Shown piece by piece: positions 22,914 through 33,711 of a DNA stretch of 64,000 nt (position 1 is its first letter; every line of letters begins with the position of its first letter). Position numbers and translations under genes: made by a program. Below the pieces are notes generated by a model. It was not told the DNA's origin. It saw only the letters and a list, made by a program, of their open reading frames with translations, and did no database searches. The stretch is from Meghimatium bilineatum (lineage: Eukaryota; Mollusca; Gastropoda; Stylommatophora; Philomycidae): the NCBI GenBank assembly GCA_034231615.1, contig CM067315.1, forward strand, positions 14,247,267-14,311,266, in the 5' to 3' direction.

Positions 22914-22921
22914 TTTTAGAG

Positions 22922-23212
22922 ACATAGATATGCCTAGATAATACAACTGAGAATCTCCTGGTACCAACGAGACACTTGGTAAGAACTTGAACAAAATAGA
23001 GCTACATAGCGCTTTACAGTCAAAAAAGGCGTATCATCTTGTGTAAAGAGGAGAATTGTAGCAGCTCAACAGTAGAGAGTAGATAGAAAGTCACGGATAG
23101 ACCAAAAACCACCCACAATGGTCCCATGCTCAAACTGTCCATAAACATTTATGACCAGAATATGTCTTACTAGCCATCTACCAACTCATAGTCAAGGACA
23201 TATTTCTAACTT
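22922..23212. other. Unique sequence, nothing recognised
   Basis: No coding or repeat signal was seen. Confidence 0.4.
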
Positions 23213-23500
23213 CTTCTTCTGCGTTCGTTCTCAAACTCCTGCAGATTAGCAGGATGTAGTCCGGAGAACGGAATGCGTTGTGTCATGGTTTACAGCATTG
23301 CTGCGGTATCTGCGCCTTTCGGCCTGGCACATCCGACTTCAGCATGGATTTGGGTCACTGACCCTATATGGGATGGGACAGCCAACTCCATCCCATTACC
23401 TCCTTAGTCGCGTTTTACGACATACGTGGAAGCTAAACACTGTTGCTATTCTTTGCTCCCCTTTCGGGTCCAGGCAACACACGGGTGATATTTCTAACTA
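23213..23500 (-). mobile_element. SINE-A, long version
   Basis: Minus-strand copy ending in (GAA)n at its 3' end (23213-23222 in the window), then the GAGTTTGAGAACGAACG block and CTCCGGACTACATCC. It extends further 5' than the short copies, with a block around TTAGTCGCGTTTTACGACAT near 23405. The + strand copy at 40105-40325 has the matching block, so the short SINE-A copies are 5' truncated. Confidence 0.75.
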
Positions 23501-24054
23501 AATTTTCAAAGTGAATGTAACAAATTGTAATCATGTTTTGTTATGGACAAACAGCAATAACTTATACAAGATGTCATCCTGTTCTGCGATCAATTTTTTT
23601 TTAAATTTAATATATAATATTGTTAGTTTTATTGGAAAATACACACGTTATCGAGTTCTGAGCTTGTTGAAACTTAGTGGTTTCAAATTCAAAGAAAGAT
23701 TATTTCCGTTCAAACCAGGAAAATTATTCCACAGGAAAACATAAGCTCCAATTTCCTATATACACTATGGCAGTTTTTCTGTCATACCATAGCTGGACTA
23801 TTGTGGAAAACAACTAGTTAAAAGGCATGCCGAACGCGTATGTATCAAATGGAAGTTATAGTAACCTGAATGAAAATTGATTTCAATGTGAAAACAGAAA
23901 TTCAATTAAATTGTGAGACTAGCCACGGATCTCTAGAGACAAGGATATACTTCGCGATTTACCTCGTCCGGGTAATAGTTATGTGTCAACAAAAATTGCT
24001 GCAGGAAGTTCCTTTACAGTATATACATTTTCTTTCTATCTATCTGTAAACCCA
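23501..24054. other. Unique AT-rich sequence, nothing recognised
   Basis: A 77-codon frame at 23511-23744 has no recognisable similarity. Confidence 0.4.
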
Positions 24055-24260
24055 TAACCCTTCATGGCCGTAGGGGTACCACATTGGATGCCTCAGCACA
24101 CAGAGTCTTACAAGGAATTCTATCTTCAGTGATGCGGATGAATGTGGAAATATCTTGCCCTGTCCATTCCTTGATGTTGTCTGTCCATGTCTTTATTTGC
24201 CCTCCTCTGAGGGTATTATTTCTTTCTATAATATATGGTGAAAATGGGCTCATTTAAAAT
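24055..24260 (-). mobile_element. LINE 3' coding fragment
   Basis: Minus-strand frame: LRGGQIKTWTDNIKEWTGQD, then ISTFIRITEDR and EASNVVPLRP before a stop. This is the conserved terminal block of RTE-like ORFs (W.DNI.EWTG ... R..E.R ... PxRP). 5' truncated. Confidence 0.8.
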
Positions 24261-24561
24261 ATTCTTGCAAGCTTTACAAGCTTTTACCAGCATATATTCA
24301 ATATGTTCTGACGAGATTCCCCAGATTTTACCAGTATATGTCAAATATGTTCTGACGAATTTCACAAATTTTTACTAGAGTGTATCAGATATGTATAGAA
24401 AAAAAACATAGTAATATAAATACACTTCCTTACCTTGTACGAGTATATCCTCACATTTCCTATCTTTAACGAGTATATCCTCAGTGCTGAATCTATACAT
24501 TTTTGTGTAATTTGTAAACTCTAGTTAAGGTATCCCCCTCCCCACCTTACATAAACTTTTA

Positions 24562-24870
24562 AAAACTATTTTGCAAGGAATAGTTGATGGTGGAAAACGT
24601 GAAGACGGTAAAAGACTGGTGTTGGTAGGATTTGTCTACACTTGTCCGAATGGCTTACGATGGTTCTACACTTGTCCGAATGGCTTACGATTGTTCTACA
24701 CTTGTCCGAATGGCTTACGATTTTTCTACACTTGTCCGAATGGCTTACGATTGTTCTACACTTGTCCGAATTGCTTAAGACAGGAGATCATGACAGGAAT
24801 AGAGAGTTTTGCTTCATCTATACAATCAGAAACACATGTGAGTCATATTGTGAACATGTGAACAGACACA
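24562..24870 (+). mobile_element. LINE 3' fragment containing a minisatellite
   Basis: Plus strand: ILQGIVDGGKRED (from 24568) is the terminal LINE motif preceding the W.DN block. It then passes, with a frame change, into STLVRMAY, another terminal LINE motif, which has been amplified into the 30-bp array. After the array, LVRIA and DR remnants follow. A relative without amplification lies at 46975-47130. Confidence 0.6.
24640..24785. repeat. 30-bp minisatellite
   Basis: Five units of 30 bp (seed TTCTACACTTGTCCGAATGG). In one frame each unit encodes STLVRMAYD, the same motif seen once in the LINE remnant at 47052-47080 (STLIRMAEN). Confidence 0.92.
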
Positions 24871-25179
24871 GTGGTTAAAATTATTAGTCATGGAGGGAAA
24901 AGTTCCAGGGAGGAGAATAAGAAGCTGACCAAGACGTTGATTAACACCGGATGAAACATGGAAGCTTGCATAGAATCAAGAGAGTTTACAGACCTTGCAG
25001 TGAGCGACAACTTTCTTATCAAAGGATATATCACATAGAAGAAGTGCATGATTGTTCATATAATCTTTCCTATTTCCCACCCCTAGCTGTTGCCACTGCA
25101 TAAACATCACCACTTCATATCCTTGCACCTAGTGATCCATGCACTAGTACAAAATATCGCCATTGTGTAATACTACAAG
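24871..25179. other. Unique sequence, nothing recognised
   Basis: No feature was recognised. Confidence 0.4.
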
Positions 25180-25435
25180 CTGGGACATTATTGGATATGC
25201 ATATGTGTACAATACTACAATCTGTGATATTATTATATATGTTTATGTGTACAACACTACAATCTGATATGTTATTATATATGATTCTGTATACAACCTG
25301 TTATATTGTTATATATGTTTATGTATACAACACTACAATCTGTTACATTATTATATATTTTTATGTATACAACACTACAATCTGTTATATTATTATATAT
25401 GATTATGTGTAAAACACTACAATCTGTGATGTTAT
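25180..25435. repeat. ~42-bp minisatellite
   Basis: About six imperfect units (seed ACACTACAATCTGTTATATT), AT-rich. Confidence 0.88.
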
Positions 25436-25639
25436 TTTGTTTGCTTGCTTGTGGATTGCGAAAATAGATTCACTAACATTTTATCATATATGTCTTCAAC
25501 AGGTAATCTTATTTTGACGACTGTCTGCCATCGAGAATCGTTCAATCATCACACAAAAATATATCCTAAGGAGTTGACCAAACTACATGCACATTGCTCA
25601 AATTAAACCATTTTATTTCATATTAGATGAAGCTTCTTA

Positions 25640-26045
25640 CAGTTGTATCAAGTGAAATTGCTTACATCTTGTTCCGATGAAATTGCTTACATCTTGTTCC
25701 GATGATATTGCTTACAGTCTCGTCAAGTAAAACTGTTTATATTTTGGTCAGATGAGACATCGTACAGCTTTACCATATGAAACTGCTTACATCTTTATCA
25801 TATGAAACTGCTTACATCCTGCGAGATGAAACTGCTTACACCCTGATAGATGAAACTGCTTACATCGTGGCTACGCAAAACTACTTATAGCTTGTTTCAG
25901 TGAATGTGATACTATAGTGGTCAGGTGAATCGACTTATGGTTTCACCAGGTGAAACTTTTAACGGTTGCATCTGGTGAATCTACTTGTGGTTGCATCTGG
26001 TGAATCTACTTGTGGTTGCATCTGGTGAATCTACTTATGATTGCA
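25640..26045. repeat. Degenerate GATGAAACTGCTTACATC-type array
   Basis: Irregular 20-28-bp units around TGAAACTGCTTACATCTTG, ending in three regular GGTGAATCTACTTGTGGTTG units. An old, decayed minisatellite. Confidence 0.8.
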
Positions 26046-26890
26046 TCTCTAGACAGCATGAGCTCATGAAGCAATTATGGGAAATAAATGTCTCCTACAA
26101 TAATACATCAATACCATATGTTCTTAGAGAAACAACTGATTACAAGTGTCACTCATCTTACACATAGCTCACTCACTTCGTGAAGAATTCTCAACCACTT
26201 GATGGTAGTTGTAATGAATTTTTCGGAAAATCTGCTGTTTGTGAATTTACTTGCATGAGCATAGTATGTGCAAACACGGAGTTTGATCGTTGGAAAGAGA
26301 AGCAGACCCTTAGTGTCTGTGTGTTAAAGAATACACTTTAAGGTACCGGCCGGTCGTAGATAACTAAAAATATTTGTGAGTGGTAACAGAAAAAAGCATG
26401 TGACGAGCAGAAGTTATGTCATCGGATAAATCAATTCTGCTGGTAATGTTCGTCACATTTCATACAGTTTCATGGTAGAAAACACGTCACTGTGATAAAA
26501 ATAAAGTTACAAATATGGAGTTGTAAATCAGCTCTTGAGACTCGGTGATTCTGTGAAATGCAACCAAAACTGTAAAGAACTACGGAGAAAGTTATCTATC
26601 AGCTATACTCATAGAGAAGAACATTGATGAAATAAGAAAGATCGATTGGTTCGTTCTGAGTTAAAACTCTAAAGAGTCTATTCATAATTCAATAAAGATT
26701 GTCGCGTGGATTGAAATATGAGAGCGTTTGCCAGCAGTGCAATGTAAACATGAGGGATGATGTACTTCTCCGTACAATATTTAGAATAGCAATCGAGAAA
26801 ATAATGAATTGTCCGTTTCTATAACACACTACTGTTACTATATTGAAGACGTAGGTAATGTGTTGTTTTTGTGTGTGTGTGTGTTTTGTT
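26046..26890. other. Unique sequence, nothing recognised
   Basis: No coding or repeat signal was recognised. It lies between arrays upstream of the receptor gene. Confidence 0.4.
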
Positions 26891-27560
26891 TAATTGAAAT
26901 CTGAAATCTAAGATAAAATCTGGAAGCTATTTATTTTATGATAAAATCTGAGGTAAATTCTGGAAGCTGTTTATTTTATGATAAAATCTGAGGTAAATTC
27001 TGGAAGCTGTTTTATGTTGAAATCTAAGTTCAAAGTTGGATTTGTTTTTTAACATTGAAATCCTAGGTAATATCTTGGAGATGTTTATGTCTGAACTCTG
27101 AAACAAAATCTAAGAGATGTTTATGTCTGAACTCTGAAACAAAATCTAAGAGATGTTTATGTCTGAACTCTGAAACAAATTCTAAGAGATGTTTATTGTA
27201 TATTAGAATCTTATAGCAAACATCGGTGCATTTTTTATATTGAAATATTAGGTAAAATTTGGAAGCTATTTATTTTATATTGTGAAATTAGGTAAAATGT
27301 GGAATCTTTTTATTTTATATTGAAATATCAAATACAATCTAGAAGTTGTCTTTTGTTTAAATATTGAAATCTTAGGCAATATCTAGAAGCTGTTCATTTT
27401 ATATCTAAACTCTAGGTAAAAATCTGGGAGCTGTTTATTTTAGATTAAACACTTTAGGTTAATATTTGATAACTGTTTACTTTATACCAAAACTTTATAT
27501 TAATATCTGGTAATTGTTTATTATATATTAAAATTCTAGGTAATGTTTTGGAAATATTAT
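26891..27560. repeat. Degenerate ~40-bp array
   Basis: Units of 35-45 bp sharing GAAATCT..GGTAAAATCTGGAAGCT and TTTATTTTAT. Two sub-blocks are locally homogeneous: ATTTTATGATAAAATCTGAG (26930-27000) and GATGTTTATGTCTGAACTCT (27080-27180). Confidence 0.8.
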
Positions 27561-27858
27561 TTTAATATCTAAAGATAATATCGTAAATAATAATATGCAA
27601 CAAGCTTGTTACAGCATGTTTGTCGGTTAGCTCTAACTCCAGGGTACATGCACACCGGGTAGGTTTAAGTGTCTTTTCTGGAGGATAGCCTGAAATTAAG
27701 AGTTTTAAAGTTTCTATTAATTTAGCTAATCAACAAGATATAAATGGTGCCATGCCGCGAAGAGAAAACAGTACACATGTGTTCTAGAAGGGACGCTATT
27801 AAGTGAGAAAACTGCATTATTACCAAGCACTTCAATACTACGATTCTTAAACGTTTCC
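27561..27858 (+). other. Presumed 5' UTR/promoter region of the receptor
   Basis: Lies directly upstream of the first coding exon. No TATA box or initiator can be assigned with confidence, and further non-coding 5' exons are possible. Confidence 0.35.
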
Positions 27859-28323
27859 ATGACGACCAGTAACGACGCCATGCAACTAAAAACTGAAACG
27901 CAACCTACGATCACGGATGTAACATTGACAGAAATCGAGATTAATGTTTCAGACATCGGTGTTACACCAGAAATTGCATCAAATTTAAGCAATGAGGTGA
28001 CTACATGTTGGAACGAATACTGCTGGGACGAGCCAACATACTACGACAAACTTCTCGAACATGTTACACCCAAGCATTATGAGTGGGTCTTTATATTTCC
28101 ATATTTCATCACTTTTATAGTTGGTTTGGTGGGAAATGGTTTAGTCTGCTTTGCAGTTTGGAGAAACCATAACATGCGAACTGTTACAAATGTGTTCATT
28201 GTGAATTTGGCATTGGGAGATTTCCTGGTCATACTTGTATGTCTTCCACCGACTTTAATTCAAGACGTTATGGAAACATGGTTTTTAGGATCCGCCTGCT
28301 GCAAGTTGGTGCTTTATCTGCAG
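27859..28323 (+). CDS. Receptor exon 1: N-terminus, TM1, TM2, start of TM3
   Basis: Encodes residues 1-155 of a class A GPCR that should sit in the plasma membrane of neuronal or endocrine cells and bind an orexin/allatotropin-like peptide. The extracellular N-terminus has candidate N-glycosylation sites (NVS at 29-31, NLS at 42-44) and no signal peptide. The acidic-aromatic YYDKLLEHVTPKHYEWVF stretch (61-78) resembles the segment preceding TM1 in orexin receptors. TM1 carries GN (N93); RNHNMRTVTN is the first intracellular loop; TM2 has NLALGD (D121); ETWFLG is extracellular loop 1; C148 is the likely disulphide cysteine. ATG 27859 is chosen as the first in frame; ATG 27880 is an alternative. 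The exon ends CAG|GTAAGT in phase 0. Confidence 0.92.
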
Positions 28324-28639
28324 GTAAGTTAACCTCTGTATACGAGTTTTCTAATTTTTCTCGTTCATTCTCAAACTTCTAACGGTTATCGGGATCTTGA
28401 ACAGAATGTGTTAGTTATGGGTTTACAGATTGTCTGCGATAACTTGCGAGTGTTACTGATCCAACACTTCCCTAGCACCCCCTCCCCCAATCAAAATTAT
28501 CTTTATACTAGTGGCCATCGTAATATATGCGTCCCTATTTATACCTGTGTCCCTCCTTATACCGATGTATCTCCTTGTGCAAATGGCTCTCCTTATAATG
28601 GTTTCCTTTCTTATATTTGTGCCCTTCCTCATAATATAC

Positions 28640-28950
28640 AAGTACATTCAAGTAGGAAGCATGAGGATAAATGAAAATAATTCTTACAGCTGGGGGGAAT
28701 TGAACCAGGTCTGTTCTAGCAGTACCGAATCGCTTTGCAACACAAGTAAACAGGTTTTCCGTACTTGACCAACCACATCCCCAAAAAAAGATGTGGCGCG
28801 GTCAAGACTTTCAGCCTGTGTACTCAAGTCACTGAGAACAGACCAATCGAAACAAGGACTATTACATCAACGAACATCCCGTACAAGTATTAAAGTATCC
28901 TCAGGAACACAAACACAGAACATGCTCATACTAATGTCCCTACTAGGTTT
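28640..28950 (-). mobile_element. SINE-B copy in intron 1
   Basis: Minus-strand copy: GGGGGAATTGAACC (B-box complement), CCGTACTTGACCAACCACAT, a run of A, then CATCCCGTACAAGTATT. It is more diverged than the copies at 16 kb and 38 kb. Confidence 0.8.
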
Positions 28951-29059
28951 TCTTTAGCAAGCGAACACACAACAAATAATGATGACAGCTTCACATAGTT
29001 TTTTTATAACATTTCATTCAATCAAACAGCGAATGTAATGTTAAGCGCTGTCTACTTTA

Positions 29060-29377
29060 AGGGGAACTCATTAAAATCTCACTAGTACCCCGTCAAGCAC
29101 TATACAACATTAAAATCTCACCGTACCCCGTCAGACACTATACAACATTAAAATCTCACCGTACCCCGTCAGACACTATAAAACAAATTCTCACCAGTAC
29201 CCCGTCAGATACTATACAACATTAAAATCTCACCAGTACCCCGTCAAGCACTATATAACACAATCTCACCAGTACCCCGTCAAGCACTATATAACATTAA
29301 AATCTCACCAGCACCCCGTCAAGCACTATATAACATTAAAATCTCACCAGTACTCCGTCAAACACTATACAACACAA
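29060..29377. repeat. 39-bp minisatellite, left part
   Basis: Units built on ACCCCGTCAAACACTATATA with ACATTAAAATCTCACCAGT. Left half of an array split by the full-length LINE; it resumes at 32986. The last 11 bp (29367-29377, ATACAACACAA) are the TSD. Confidence 0.93.
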
Positions 29378-32300
29378 AACCTAGGCTTAAAAAGTCTGTT
29401 TGCGGCGAAATACTCGGAAGAAGTTGGCAAATAACTCAACGGGTACATAGGCGCTAACAGCAGAGCTGTGTGGACAGCATAGGGCACAGTTAGACACATA
29501 GTACGCTCTGGCCATCCACTGCACCTGATTTTCTCCCAGTTGTCTCGACTTAGTCTTGCCACTGGACCAAGATAAAACTCAGGAGAGAGTGTGTGGTTGA
29601 CGATTAGCGCAACTCTTCCACACTATAAACCAACTTCAGCGCTAGTCATTTCTCAACCCATTTATTTACTTATCTTTACTAATTAAATATGAAGAGAACA
29701 AAGTGTGAATCAATCCTAGTTGGTTCATGGAATGTTCGGACACTTACGGATGTCTCAGATGTAAACAGACCAGAAAGAAGAACAGCACTAATTGCTAAAG
29801 AATTGGCCCGTTATAATCTGGATATTGTTGCACTTAGTGAAACGCGGTTTGCAGATGAGGGTCAGTTGACAGAGAGAGGTGGAGGGTATACATTCTTCTG
29901 GATAGGACGTAAAAACACAGAGAGGCGTGAATCAGGTGTTGGTTTTGCTATAAAATCATCTCTGGTGCAGAAACTTCCAGGTCTGCCTCGAGGAATTAGC
30001 GATCGCTTGATGTCGTTGCGATTGCAAGTGAGCAAAAATAACTTTGCCACATTACTTTCTGCATATGCGCCGACAATGACAAATCCTGATGAGGAAAAGG
30101 ATAAATTCTATGAAGAGTTGGATGCCGCTATATCTGGTACACCGAGAACTGATAAACTCATTATCCTGGGTGATTTCAATGCCCGAGTTGGCAAAGACTC
30201 CCAGACATGGCAAGGTGTTCTTGGACGTCATGGGATCGGTAAATGTAACAGCAATGGTTCCCTTCTTTTAAAGCTATGTTCTGTGCACGAACTCACTATC
30301 ACCAACACTATGTTTCGTTTGCCAACGCGCAAAAAGACCTCTTGGATGCATCCACGCTCCAAGCAGTGGCATCTTATAGACTATATCATAACCAGAAAAA
30401 GGGACATCAAGGATGTTCGTGTCACAAAAGCAATGTGTGGAGCCGAATGCTGGACTGATCACCGGCTTATAGTATCCAAACTAAATTTCACCATTGCAAG
30501 AAAAAGACGTCCACAGGGACAAAAGATAGAAAAACGCCTAAACACTGATCGGTTGAGTAACCACGATATAAAAAATAATCTCTCCAAGGATCTCGACGTA
30601 GCCTTGGGAGACTTAGATCTTCTTAATACCACATCTGAAGATAGCTGGGCTTCGTTTAAAGAAATTATTTACGCCAAAGCGAAGGAACATTTGGGAGTGA
30701 AGGTACATAGACACCAAGACTGGTTTGATGATAATAATTTTGAGATAACATCCTTGTTAGAAGAGAAACACAAAGCTTTCAAGAAACTACAAGGGGCAGC
30801 ATTTTCACCGTCCAAGAAAGTAGCCTATAACAAGATCCGTAACACTTGTCAAAAGAAGCTTAGAGAGATGAAGGATAAATGGCTAAGTCGAAAAGCTGAA
30901 GAAATTCAAATGTTTGCAGACAGAAAGGACTATAAGCGATTCTATGAGGCTTTAAGAACTATCTATGGTCCACACTCATCGGGATCACCACCTCTATTAA
31001 ATGCCGATTCGTCGAAGCTTCTCACTGATAAAAATGACATCTTAAATCGTTGGGCTGAACATTTTGAAGAAATCCTAAACAAACCATCAGTAATAAATGA
31101 AGAAGTCATAAACAGAATACCACAACTTAGGATAAGAGAAGAACTCGATATACCTCCAAGCAGTCAAGAGGTTATTATAGCGATTAAACAAATGTCAAAT
31201 GATAAAGCTCCAGGTTTGGATGCCTTACCTGCTGAAATTTATAAAAATGGCGGACCACTGCTGATTAAAAAACTAACTGACATTTTTGGTATTTTCTGGA
31301 ACTCAGGTACATTGCCTCAAGATCTAAAAGATGCTTCTATAGTGCACCTATATAAAGGCAAAGGTACCAAACAGTCTTGCGATAATCATAGGGGCATATC
31401 ACTTTTGTCTATAGCTGGTAAAATTCTCGCTCGTGTCATACTCAACAGATTAAATAATTCTCTACTAAACGAGCTACTCCCAGAGAGTCAGTGCGGTTTT
31501 CGTGCAGGTCGTGGTACAGTTGATATGATATTCTCTGCACGACAAATTCAGGAAAAGTCACAAGAGCAACATAGTGAACTCTTAGCAACATTTGTGGACT
31601 TAACTAAAGCATTCGATACCGTTAACAGAGAAGGACTGTGGAAGGTGCTTACAAAGTTCGGATGCCCCCCAAAACTTGTCACTGTGATACGACAATTTCA
31701 TGACGGTATGATGGCTAGTGTTATCTGCGACAGAGGAATATCTCCTGCATTCCCTGTCACAAATGGTGTAAAGCAGGGATGTGTGCTGGCCCCTACTCTT
31801 TTCAGCCTGTTATTTACAGCCATGTTAACGGAAACACACCATAGTAATGAAACAGCAGGCATAATGATCAATTACAGAACGGATGGTGGTCTTTTCAATT
31901 TACGTCGTCTAAAAGCAAACACGAAAACTAAATCTAGTACTGTTAGAGAATTACTTTATGCTGACGACTGTGCATTGTATGCTGACTCTGTCGTAAACAT
32001 GCAGAGCACCATAGACCGCTTCTCAAAGGCCTGCAACAACTTTGGTCTCACTATTAACACCAAAAAAACAGAAGTCATGCACCAAGCAACATCAAATAGC
32101 CAACATACTGCTACTTCCATCATCGTCAATAAGGAAAAACTGCAGGTAGTCGACAATTTTACTTACCTTGGAAGCACTCTCTCTCGCGATGTCAACATTG
32201 ATGTGGAAATTAACAAGAGACTGGCAAAAGCTAGTGCTGTATTTGGCGGATTACGCAAAAATGTATGGGACAGAAGAGGTATAAGAACAACCACCAAACT

Positions 32301-32985
32301 ACAAGTATATCATGCTGCTGTTATACCAACCTTACTATACGCCTGCGAAACGTGGACAGTGTATGCTAGACATGCAAGAAAGTTAAATCATTTCCATCTT
32401 ACCTGCCTACGTAAATTACTAAACATCCATTGGTGGGACAAAGTACCAGACTACGAGGTCTTGGAAAAATCAACCTCAATAAGCATCCACACAATACTTA
32501 TGAAGGCGCAGGCACGCTGGGCAGGCCATCTTGTGCGCATGGAGAACTCGCGATTGCCAAAACAAATATATTATGGAGAACTCAAGGCAGGATTTCGAAA
32601 AGCTGGTGGACAGAAAAAGCGTTTCAAAGACACGCTCAAGTCATCCTTGAAACATCTTAACATTGACGTAGGCGCTTGGGAGAGCCTCGCTCAGGATAGA
32701 ACGGCTTGGCGTTACAGCATTAGAACGGGAGCACTAGCGGCAGAAGAATTCAGACAAGAAACTGCAAGACAGAAGCGGACACGTAGAAAAGAAAAAACAT
32801 CTCAACCTCACACAGATACCTTCTATTGTTGTCAATTCTGTAAAAGAACATTTTGTGCGCGCATTGGACTTGCTAGTCATTTAAAAACGCACTATTAACT
32901 TTATTATTTTATTATTTATTGTTATTATTATTATGGTTGAGTTTTTGGTCATCGTCGATCACGACGGACGAACATCATCATCATC
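29378..32985 (+). mobile_element. Full-length APE-type LINE
   Basis: A 3608-bp element with a ~311-bp 5' UTR, one uninterrupted ORF (29689-32898) and a short 3' UTR ending in a CATCATCAT tail at about 32972-32985. It is flanked by an 11-bp TSD, ATACAACACAA, at 29367-29377 and 32986-32996. The insertion interrupts a minisatellite in intron 1 of the receptor, in the same orientation as the gene. A near-identical 3' fragment sits at 3254-3779. Intact ORF plus exact TSD indicate a recent insertion and possible activity. Confidence 0.95.
29689..32898 (+). CDS. LINE ORF: endonuclease, reverse transcriptase, C2H2 finger
   Basis: A 1069-residue polyprotein for target-primed reverse transcription. 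The N-terminal APE endonuclease has WNVRT (14-18), LSETR with E51, LGDFNARVG (D162, N164) and TDH (256-258). The reverse transcriptase spans roughly 490-790: DKAPGLDALPAEIY, NHRGISLLSIAGK, CGFRAGRGTVD, FVDLTKAFD (D637, D643), QGCVLAPTLFSLLF and catalytic YADD (757-760). A C-terminal region with RWAGHLVRM, GGQKKRFKD and AQDRTAW follows. A final C2H2 finger (C1048, C1051, H1064, H1068) ends at the stop. No catalytic residue looks missing. Domain order fits RTE-like LINEs, but the clade is not settled. ATG 29689 is the first in frame and follows a 5' UTR. Confidence 0.95.
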   Translation: MKRTKCESILVGSWNVRTLTDVSDVNRPERRTALIAKELARYNLDIVALSETRFADEGQLTERGGGYTFFWIGRKNTERRESGVGFAIKSSLVQKLPGLPRGISDRLMSLRLQVSKNNFATLLSAYAPTMTNPDEEKDKFYEELDAAISGTPRTDKLIILGDFNARVGKDSQTWQGVLGRHGIGKCNSNGSLLLKLCSVHELTITNTMFRLPTRKKTSWMHPRSKQWHLIDYIITRKRDIKDVRVTKAMCGAECWTDHRLIVSKLNFTIARKRRPQGQKIEKRLNTDRLSNHDIKNNLSKDLDVALGDLDLLNTTSEDSWASFKEIIYAKAKEHLGVKVHRHQDWFDDNNFEITSLLEEKHKAFKKLQGAAFSPSKKVAYNKIRNTCQKKLREMKDKWLSRKAEEIQMFADRKDYKRFYEALRTIYGPHSSGSPPLLNADSSKLLTDKNDILNRWAEHFEEILNKPSVINEEVINRIPQLRIREELDIPPSSQEVIIAIKQMSNDKAPGLDALPAEIYKNGGPLLIKKLTDIFGIFWNSGTLPQDLKDASIVHLYKGKGTKQSCDNHRGISLLSIAGKILARVILNRLNNSLLNELLPESQCGFRAGRGTVDMIFSARQIQEKSQEQHSELLATFVDLTKAFDTVNREGLWKVLTKFGCPPKLVTVIRQFHDGMMASVICDRGISPAFPVTNGVKQGCVLAPTLFSLLFTAMLTETHHSNETAGIMINYRTDGGLFNLRRLKANTKTKSSTVRELLYADDCALYADSVVNMQSTIDRFSKACNNFGLTINTKKTEVMHQATSNSQHTATSIIVNKEKLQVVDNFTYLGSTLSRDVNIDVEINKRLAKASAVFGGLRKNVWDRRGIRTTTKLQVYHAAVIPTLLYACETWTVYARHARKLNHFHLTCLRKLLNIHWWDKVPDYEVLEKSTSISIHTILMKAQARWAGHLVRMENSRLPKQIYYGELKAGFRKAGGQKKRFKDTLKSSLKHLNIDVGAWESLAQDRTAWRYSIRTGALAAEEFRQETARQKRTRRKEKTSQPHTDTFYCCQFCKRTFCARIGLASHLKTHY

Positions 32986-33305
32986 ATACAACACAATCTC
33001 ACCAGTACCCCGTCAAACACTATATAACATTAAAATCTCACCAGTACTCCGTCAAACACTATACAACACAATCTCACCAGTACCCCGTCAAACACTATAT
33101 AACATTAAAATCTCTCCAGTACCCCGTCAAACACTATATAACATTAAAATCTCTCCAGTACCCCGTCAAACACTATATAACATTAAAATCTCTCCAGTAC
33201 CCCGTCAAACACTATATAACATTAAAATCTCTCCAGTACCCCGTCAAACACTATATAACATTAAAATCTCTCCAGTTCCCCGTCAAACACTATATAACAT
33301 TAAAC
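32986..33305. repeat. 39-bp minisatellite, right part
   Basis: Resumption of the array interrupted by the LINE. The last seven units (CTCTCCAGTACCCCGTCAAA) are nearly identical, and the 39-bp period gives 13-residue periodic open frames without meaning. Confidence 0.95.
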
Positions 33306-33544
33306 CCTTGGTAAATATTTTCTGTAAGAGTATTCTTCCCTGATGATCCTATGTTTAAATGTTACTAAGGAATTCATTGCTCTATTGTTTCTGGCGCCTC
33401 GGATAGATTCCAGTGCCTGTTTTAGCCGCTTGGTGGGAATAAGGACTAATATTTCCTATTGTTGAAGCCTTACATAAATTCATCTAAAGATTTAGGTTTA
33501 TTTTTCTTTATGAGTGGCTGTTTTAGTGGCTCTTTTTGAAGCCT
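33306..33544. other. Unique sequence, nothing recognised
   Basis: No feature was recognised. Confidence 0.4.
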
Positions 33545-33557
33545 AACATAGCTTCAT

Positions 33558-33711
33558 CTTCTTCTTCTTCGACGTTCATTTTCAAACTTCCGATGAATTT
33601 CTTTTGTAGCAGGACAATGGTCCTACTAGATTTCCAGCAGGATGTAGTCTGCGAATGGAAATGGATTGTATCGAAGTTTTATTTAATATCCGACACATCC
33701 GTCTTCGGCAT
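33558..33711 (-). mobile_element. SINE-A copy in intron 1
   Basis: Minus-strand element with (GAA)n tail, CTAGTAGGACCATTGTCCTG, CAGACTACATCCTGC and CCGAAGACGGATGTGTCGG. The flanks CATAGCTTCATC and CATAATTTCATC may be a mutated TSD. Confidence 0.82.

Noticed and set aside
27726-27992. 88-codon minus-strand frame over receptor exon 1
   Set aside because: Antisense shadow of the receptor coding exon.
32919-33343. 13-residue periodic frames after the LINE
   Set aside because: Translation of the 39-bp minisatellite.
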